64,000 nucleotides of DNA from Martensiomyces pterosporus. Lineage: Eukaryota > Kickxellomycota > Kickxellomycetes > Kickxellales > Kickxellaceae. The number at the start of each line of letters is the position of its first letter. The stretch's first letter is position 1. The DNA lies in the NCBI GenBank assembly GCA_025201845.1, contig MU603933.1:24332-88331 (forward strand), in the 5' to 3' direction. Positions 60,201 through 64,000 of this stretch are shown piece by piece. The position numbers and the translations under genes were made by a program. The notes below the pieces were generated by a model. It made no database searches. It had not been told where the DNA came from and saw only the letters and a list, made by a program, of their open reading frames with translations.

Positions 60201-63200
60201 CTCCTTGGCCGCAGAGGCCATGGTCGAGAACAACACAATGATGTTGATAGCCTCTGCCGCCATACTGTCGTCATCACATTCGATGATATGGCACACAACG
60301 CTCAGGCCATGCAGGCTAAGCAGCTTTGAGGCGAGGCCATTGGCGTTGTGTGATCCATCGGCCAAGCAGCGGAACAGCAGCTGCAGGATCTCCTTTGTGT
60401 GGTCCGTATCGCGGTTGCACGTGTAAAGCAGGTGCCGAATGAGGTGCGAGATGTCAGCTTTGTTGGCATCCGGAACGTGCGAGTGGCGAGTCGACAGCGA
60501 GCTATGGTCCTCCGACGCAGAAAGGAACAGCTCCAGTGTGCGCAGCAATATCCTGCGCATCTGCCTTGTCTCGCTCCGTGGCAGCGCCGGGAACCCTGGA
60601 ATCTCGCCACTAGTGTACTCGTCATCGTCGTCGTTGTGTCCGTAGCCGTCATCGCTTACGGTATTGCAGCTCTCGTTACTAATCGATCCACGGTCGCTGG
60701 CAATGTCGACAGGCGGGCTGCTGCCAGATGGGGTGGATCCTTCGCTGTGTGCATTGGCTTCGTTGATAAGTACTGTGGTGCGTGTTGGGGGCTGACGAGC
60801 TGCTGCTTTTGCCTTCTGCTGCTGCTGCTGCTGATGCTGAATGTGCTGCGAGGAGTCGTATGGGTAAAAGTTGAACAAGGAGTAGAGTATCCAACGGATG
60901 CCAATAGCCCCACTGCCTGCGCTGGGTCCACAGATTCCCGCAGATGCGTTGCTCCGCTTCCCCGATCTGTCGCCTCTACGTCCTGCACACAATATCCGGT
61001 GCGCCTCTTTCAAGTACTGCAGCTGGTTATCCGTGCCAGCTCTGCGCCAGATGCTGAGGTTCAAAACGAGGTCGTGCTGCACCTGGCTCCAAAACAGCGA
61101 GGTGTCTGAATACACAGCAGGGAGCAGCCCTCCCTGTTCGTCGAATGCGCTTTGGAACGCCTGCATCGCGCGGAGAGCAGCAATCGTGAGATGAGACGCT
61201 GGATCCTCCATGCTCTTCTGGAGTATGCTTGCGATAAGGGGCACCAGCTGCAAAGTCCGAATCCCCGTCAGATGCCGTGGGTCGCCGCGAATTATGTCAC
61301 GCAGCCAGTAGAAAAACGAAGGAAGCGGCATGCGGTCAAACGCCTTCTGGTCAAACACGCTCTCCTCCGACCCGAGCGGCCCTTCTTTGGCAGGCACGGC
61401 AGCAGACCCAATCCAGTCCAAGTGGTGCAGCAGGATAAGCGCTGGCTCAAGGCCGCCGATAAAATGAAGGGCCTGGTGGATGGTCATTGTGCTGATAGGC
61501 AGAACATCGCCTCGCATTTGCCACGGCTGCGCTGCTTCCTCGAGGCGTGCCTTTGCCTCGGCAGTCTCCCATGCCGCCTTTGGAGAGCTCAGTGGTCCAA
61601 GAGAGATGGTGTTTTGGCCCAAGTTCTGCGCGGCAGCCATGCCGCTGCTATATCTGAGGTTTTCCCGCACCACCGTCTGACACACGCCAATGGGACTAAG
61701 ATCGTAGCACGTCCTGTCGCTGGTTGCACCCGCATCAAGACTAAGAATCAGCCTGGCGCTCAGATCGCCGCCTTGGAAAAGCGCGTTAATATCGTCTGAA
61801 AGACTCGCAGAGCGCGACGCCGCTGGGGGCTCGCTTGGGGTCTGGCTCAGCGCCAATGTCTCGAGCATTGGGTCAACCCCTTGCGGCTTACGGAACTGCA
61901 TGCTGTGTGTGGGACCCAGGTGGTGTAGCAGCTCGACCTCATGCGAGCGCAGGGGGCCGTCAAACATGCGGATACCTGATATGCGGCCAGAGAACGACCT
62001 GGCAATATCAGGGACATTCCGCTGTCTAGCACTCGACTCTGTGCGCCCCAGAAACGCAGGTGAACCACCGATATAGCACGACCGGTAGCTGCACTGCTCA
62101 ATGAATGGCAAAGAGCCCTTGTACGCCTGCATGCCATTCAAGTAGACGTGCACGTTTGACGACCCAAATGGCGACCATCCCCGCTTGGCCGGCGTGTAGC
62201 AGACCGACAACGAGTGCCACCTTCTAGGGCCAACAAGCCCCTCAGCGCATTTGACATGCTGCGACGAGCCGCCGATGGTGAGCTGGATTTCGATCCCCTG
62301 CGAGATGAAATTGTGCGAGATGACGAGCATATCGCCTTGCGCTGCTGTGAGACACAGGATTGTCCCTGATGTGGGCTTGGGCTCTGCATCGCCACCAAAA
62401 AGCGAGGGCAAGCCACTCGTTGACAAATTCCGGCTGCTTGGCTCCGAGCCTGACAACGACGACAAAGCGCTGTGCTCCTTGGCCGGCGCCACCACATGCT
62501 GCTCGCTGCTGGGAGCTACAATCTGGTCAGGGTGCAGCCAAGCAGCGAATGTAAACCCCTTCTCTGGAATTCGGCGGAAAAAGGGGGCATGAATTGCACT
62601 GGGCTGCCCGCCAAAGCTGAAGTAGCTGCCGCCAGCTTCCGATCTGGCACATTTCATAAGCACTGCCGACAACATCTGGCGCACCATCGTCGTATACCCG
62701 GCTGCCTCGTTCATGCCAAAAGCCACGCCCTGGTCTCGTGGGTCGCCCGGCCCAGAAGCAAGCGTGCGGAATACTAGCTTGAGATCCGATGCGCACACCG
62801 ACTTGCTCAGCACCGCAGCCAGCATTCGCCCAAGAGCCCTGATGTACGCGACAGCTATCCTTTTGCGACTCTCGCACTTGGGCGATGCGAGCGATAGCTC
62901 CAAAAACAGCAGCTGGAGTCCCTCGACGCACTGTCTAGCCATCGTGCTCTGCGACCACCACCACTGAGCACGGCTGTTGGCCTCGCACCAGCGAGCAATA
63001 AAACGCATAACGGGGATCCGCTCTTCCAGGACCAAGTGCGGATACGCGGCTACCACAGTAGAAACCCAGTCACGGTCAATAAGCAGAGCCCCCCATGTAC
63101 GGCATGCGGATGGGCACGGCGACCCAGACAACAAAGAGAGTAGCCCCTCTGCTATGGGGGCTCTGGCAATGGCAGGGTGCTGCATGAGAGTTTCCGTGCA

Positions 63201-64000
63201 AGTGTGGGTGATCCGATACCCGCCAAAACCAGCGAATGTAGATGTATGCTCGGGAGAGCCATGGATAAGCAGTGCAATGAGCGCCAAAGCCTCCCCAATT
63301 AGCACACCCAGATTCCGGCCATACTCGCTGGCATGTGAGCTGCCGTGGGTATTGCCGCCGTTGAAACTGGAAAACGTCGAATCGCCAGTGGGTTTCCCAC
63401 TAAGGTTTATAGTAGCAGCAAGCTGCAGCATGCTCAACAAATCCTCCAAGGCGCCGCCGCTAACTATAAGCGATCCAACATCCCTATGCGCCCCCGTATA
63501 AGCCAGCATTGACATGGCGTGCAAAAGAGCTCCGCGGTATAGCTCGGCAAACCGTGCGTGCTGCCTAACAGGGGCTACCTCGCTTATATCGCTAGGCACA
63601 AGGCATTGCAGGGCAAAGGACGACCATCTCTGCGCTGCTATTATCCTTTCCCGCGAATCGGCCTCAACACCAAGGTTAGCTTCGTTGCCAAAGGCAGCGA
63701 TGAGTAGCCAGCGTAGGACAGCCGTGGTCTGAATGCTGGAAAACTCCACAATCGCCCAAACATTGCTAGACGACAAATCGCGCAACACTGACGAGTAGCT
63801 CACTAGGTCTTTCGAGTTTTCCTGCCTGCACGCCGAAGAGTGGCACAGCTGCCATACAACTCGTGGGATCAACGACTGCGAGGCTTCTTCGTGGACAGAA
63901 AAACCAGTCCATCCGGCGTCTTCTGACGTGCGCTCCTGACTGCAGTCAGCTGCCGCTGCTTCAAGCAGAAATAGTGCAGCGCACATCAGTCGGTCCGCCC
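54264..64000 (-). CDS. Large BEACH-WD40 protein (neurobeachin/LvsA/Bph1-like), 5' part beyond window edge
   Basis: One uninterrupted minus-strand frame runs from the right edge to a stop at 54264. An internal Met at 63986 starts 3240 visible residues, but codons stay open to the window edge, so the true start is probably outside. Order, counted from Met 63986: ARM-like helical N-terminal region, a ConA-like lectin domain (about 470-700, with GFTFAAWLHPDQI, RRWHSLSVCYT and VHVYLNGMQ), long helical middle, a PH-like domain (about 2120-2262, IHQIHFRRYMLRKSALEIFF), a BEACH domain (about 2270-2565, ERWQHGELSNFDYLMALNTV; GTHYSSAASVAYYLIRTEPF) and WD40 repeats (about 2570-3240, HGHDAAVLDVAISTDHDTIA). 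No C-terminal FYVE zinc finger is seen. BEACH proteins act in vesicle trafficking, lysosome size and autophagy. The gene appears intron-free over 9.7 kb. Confidence 0.9.
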   Translation of the reverse strand, partial: ADRLMCAALFLLEAAAADCSQERTSEDAGWTGFSVHEEASQSLIPRVVWQLCHSSACRQENSKDLVSYSSVLRDLSSSNVWAIVEFSSIQTTAVLRWLLIAAFGNEANLGVEADSRERIIAAQRWSSFALQCLVPSDISEVAPVRQHARFAELYRGALLHAMSMLAYTGAHRDVGSLIVSGGALEDLLSMLQLAATINLSGKPTGDSTFSSFNGGNTHGSSHASEYGRNLGVLIGEALALIALLIHGSPEHTSTFAGFGGYRITHTCTETLMQHPAIARAPIAEGLLSLLSGSPCPSACRTWGALLIDRDWVSTVVAAYPHLVLEERIPVMRFIARWCEANSRAQWWWSQSTMARQCVEGLQLLFLELSLASPKCESRKRIAVAYIRALGRMLAAVLSKSVCASDLKLVFRTLASGPGDPRDQGVAFGMNEAAGYTTMVRQMLSAVLMKCARSEAGGSYFSFGGQPSAIHAPFFRRIPEKGFTFAAWLHPDQIVAPSSEQHVVAPAKEHSALSSLSGSEPSSRNLSTSGLPSLFGGDAEPKPTSGTILCLTAAQGDMLVISHNFISQGIEIQLTIGGSSQHVKCAEGLVGPRRWHSLSVCYTPAKRGWSPFGSSNVHVYLNGMQAYKGSLPFIEQCSYRSCYIGGSPAFLGRTESSARQRNVPDIARSFSGRISGIRMFDGPLRSHEVELLHHLGPTHSMQFRKPQGVDPMLETLALSQTPSEPPAASRSASLSDDINALFQGGDLSARLILSLDAGATSDRTCYDLSPIGVCQTVVRENLRYSSGMAAAQNLGQNTISLGPLSSPKAAWETAEAKARLEEAAQPWQMRGDVLPISTMTIHQALHFIGGLEPALILLHHLDWIGSAAVPAKEGPLGSEESVFDQKAFDRMPLPSFFYWLRDIIRGDPRHLTGIRTLQLVPLIASILQKSMEDPASHLTIAALRAMQAFQSAFDEQGGLLPAVYSDTSLFWSQVQHDLVLNLSIWRRAGTDNQLQYLKEAHRILCAGRRGDRSGKRSNASAGICGPSAGSGAIGIRWILYSLFNFYPYDSSQHIQHQQQQQQKAKAAARQPPTRTTVLINEANAHSEGSTPSGSSPPVDIASDRGSISNESCNTVSDDGYGHNDDDDEYTSGEIPGFPALPRSETRQMRRILLRTLELFLSASEDHSSLSTRHSHVPDANKADISHLIRHLLYTCNRDTDHTKEILQLLFRCLADGSHNANGLASKLLSLHGLSVVCHIIECDDDSMAAEAINIIVLFSTMASAAKEYESAASRLTNSFRGRASVAIESDDVSRALALVRTKRALTPALYRSLLCLALRDHASLLASANISSAARGHLDGMPGKRAPQHVRNLSAALSAKDDVAVLEAATTDGQESFVSPLPSRLIQTADACNAILELACAPGTDPAIRVMVINDLHRLLNDEPRNYDALCSSQLSVLNMLVTMVVLAGYLTSEASIAAHCAASSPNVDAVPRKGAAQPYRLAEVYVKAVDHLELIPHTTLDQHLQSLAIGHAAARKAWVERRASQLRNTMDKQPLEGTGRAYGSHFDRDINSLSVQAEAELMASAADWSQATVDLIRVLVWNLFRRRPDCADEVHRSILRLWAYTPTGSVPLALRLMSAVLSQAQSEFSPTTAAAAAGAVQDDNAVLLQNLAAFVLHALDFLFNYHQFQEYVAFHHEKLKALSTSPSATAPSNPASDRDTIYRSQHSPWDDTPELTREMVRFMLQIDEHRAGLKAPMCEQILRLILSGVRSMQLQRVEESLAFMVQLLERHPFLGAGPGLPSTDASGFVCDGACGISQQALAALGYIHEAYMFAEEQAEAADPPHAASTHDAAPQSSEPLPSKDGAGQASVRGSIAELYMLVFQRFRAHLEETCLRVFLGSNLKKNKSAYRFDQDRKQFIQFIQSPEWQDLYRTRFMPSMRSMEEVEMRQASASQDAFACILSEVLVHSYKDESSQMRAVKDVQTAVAGSTLPVEAEETSRVKADAAEGPCWIPGGQHGPWLRLWRRRLRELSGPRGPWRVRPRSSRRSNTPRHHWMLDATENSSRMRRRLIKNAHFEDHHLAASRRDRTGSQRKPSAQNRAGSGSEFDGDEDVPQLSLSISGIADPDAQGPEGDEEWSLVTSEDLTVVAAAEPGRVLLGVAGERIVLLGGVCGRVELTKSSLRFAVGRDKDGRACFKGSDSSSSGSKAKSQSSSSRSAGSDSTPQLIRTELGRDISWPLSQIHQIHFRRYMLRKSALEIFFADHTSVFLNIPDKKDLLQLMWKITSLSAANSGLSLSDIKSPPGLLSRLKLTERWQHGELSNFDYLMALNTVAGRSYNDLSQYPVFPWIISDYTSKWLDLQDPRVYRDLSRPIGALNERRLRHFVERYETFEDPTGRIKKFHYGTHYSSAASVAYYLIRTEPFTSVHISLQSGKFDHADRQFHSISDAWNSCMTGPGDVKELVPEFFYLPEFLVNLSSVDLGKKQDGTRLGDVKLPPWASTPEEFVRINRQALESDYVSANLHRWIDLIFGYKQRGPEAVKSHNVFYYLTYEGAVNLDSIQDPIERASVESQINYFGQTPTQLFTAPHPARHAHLPPPLYTPLTSPTGQVQHFVLQASNCDISFISSPQRTPPGQQPMPALGSMPWPDARTRQSSQAATAAASVASNMGTAALGSHSHRAAKETITAVDSSGRVSVYQLSLFTSHDYKFQLAVEPLVEGYYMLSAASPPSDSQRFAVAHQRPVSYATIPNMPELLVSCAHHDGTVKCTRIAGERPPAPDTPQRAALVSAMVPTSRSISMTNAYAGAVVGAMSRPPHRNRASPAASKPASAPAGRGFGGLFGGSLLGGSDSDKQASGSDAGVAESDPTGMSAPPSVFIPLAARLLDTMNASSYVYLPGQQTCVSVSDDGGSVAIGSSQGTVSVLSVDFGAGAGSGSMIFGADGGQMGAGAIGAAAPLMFASGLADPMNTDIGYTSMAAYTSGGGSSGARAAGTKGGKWMLNHVLHGHDAAVLDVAISTDHDTIASASADGTVILWTRRAGQYLRTLAPASPDSTCSDDIVPSVSRHQEGYSRVERVLLSAEALVVCYSVSGSLNSTDYCDRLDPVRSLNQSSRVMPQKPQEFSRADSTSTTGASSSAGSQGMYESSQQSSASAPQSRQTEHGEGASEVAALHVYNINGRHLRTRKLVRHLRDIALTRDGRFGACVSLDSRVAVFDTHTLGIVRQFELPACGCSVAWSGVTEQQLVVGCEGGRIVVISADLSYLH

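Overview
The window is nuclear DNA from a fungus. Genes are densely packed on both strands and mostly intron-free. The few introns are GT-AG and run from about 100 to 380 bases. Core promoters with TATAAA-type boxes are visible for several genes. The gene set is fungal or opisthokont (ATG7, RPN1, SPC7/KNL1, GDH2, BUD32, p70 S6 kinase, BET1, V-ATPase subunit e). A CNT-type nucleoside transporter, a TTLL12-like protein, a neurochondrin homologue and a DNAJC11 homologue suggest an early-diverging lineage, perhaps Coemansia-like (Kickxellomycotina). That placement is inference from gene content only. No rRNA, tRNA, CRISPR or recognisable transposon was found.

Left part (1-9982): a tandem array of three seven-transmembrane, GPCR-like genes on the minus strand, the first cut by the window edge; a three-exon neurochondrin-family gene; a short Cys/His-containing unknown gene; and a nucleoside transporter with a clear TATA box.

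Middle (11235-29796): a PQ-loop vacuolar amino-acid transporter, a p70 S6 kinase homologue with a TOS-like motif, a DDX21/Gu-type RNA helicase, a small ORF with a possible PP1-docking motif, ATG7, RPN1 divergent from BET1, and NAD-dependent glutamate dehydrogenase. Several of these (S6K, ATG7, vacuolar transport, GDH2, proteasome) concern nutrient and nitrogen handling. Their adjacency need not mean co-regulation.

From 29797 to 33095 there is about 3.3 kb without a convincing gene. After it come a mitochondrial ribosomal protein (mL58), a fourth dispersed GPCR-like paralogue, a secreted PEBP-family protein, a PRPP synthetase-family protein with an internal insert, a TTLL12-like protein with an inserted UBA-like and CS/NudC-like module, BUD32 and SPC7/KNL1.

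Right part (45744-64000): V-ATPase subunit e, Pol III subunit RPC17, RNase P/MRP subunit RPP1/RPP30, kynureninase, DNAJC11, a PDK/BCKDK-family mitochondrial kinase, TFIIH subunit TFB5, and a very large BEACH-WD40 protein that runs off the right edge.

The observations most worth following are the domain-inserted TTLL12-like protein with its frame-preserving intron, the gene-conversion mosaic in the GPCR-like array, two perfect tandem duplications (75 bp in the S6K intron, 82 bp just upstream of the PRPP synthetase gene), and two small unrecognised genes.
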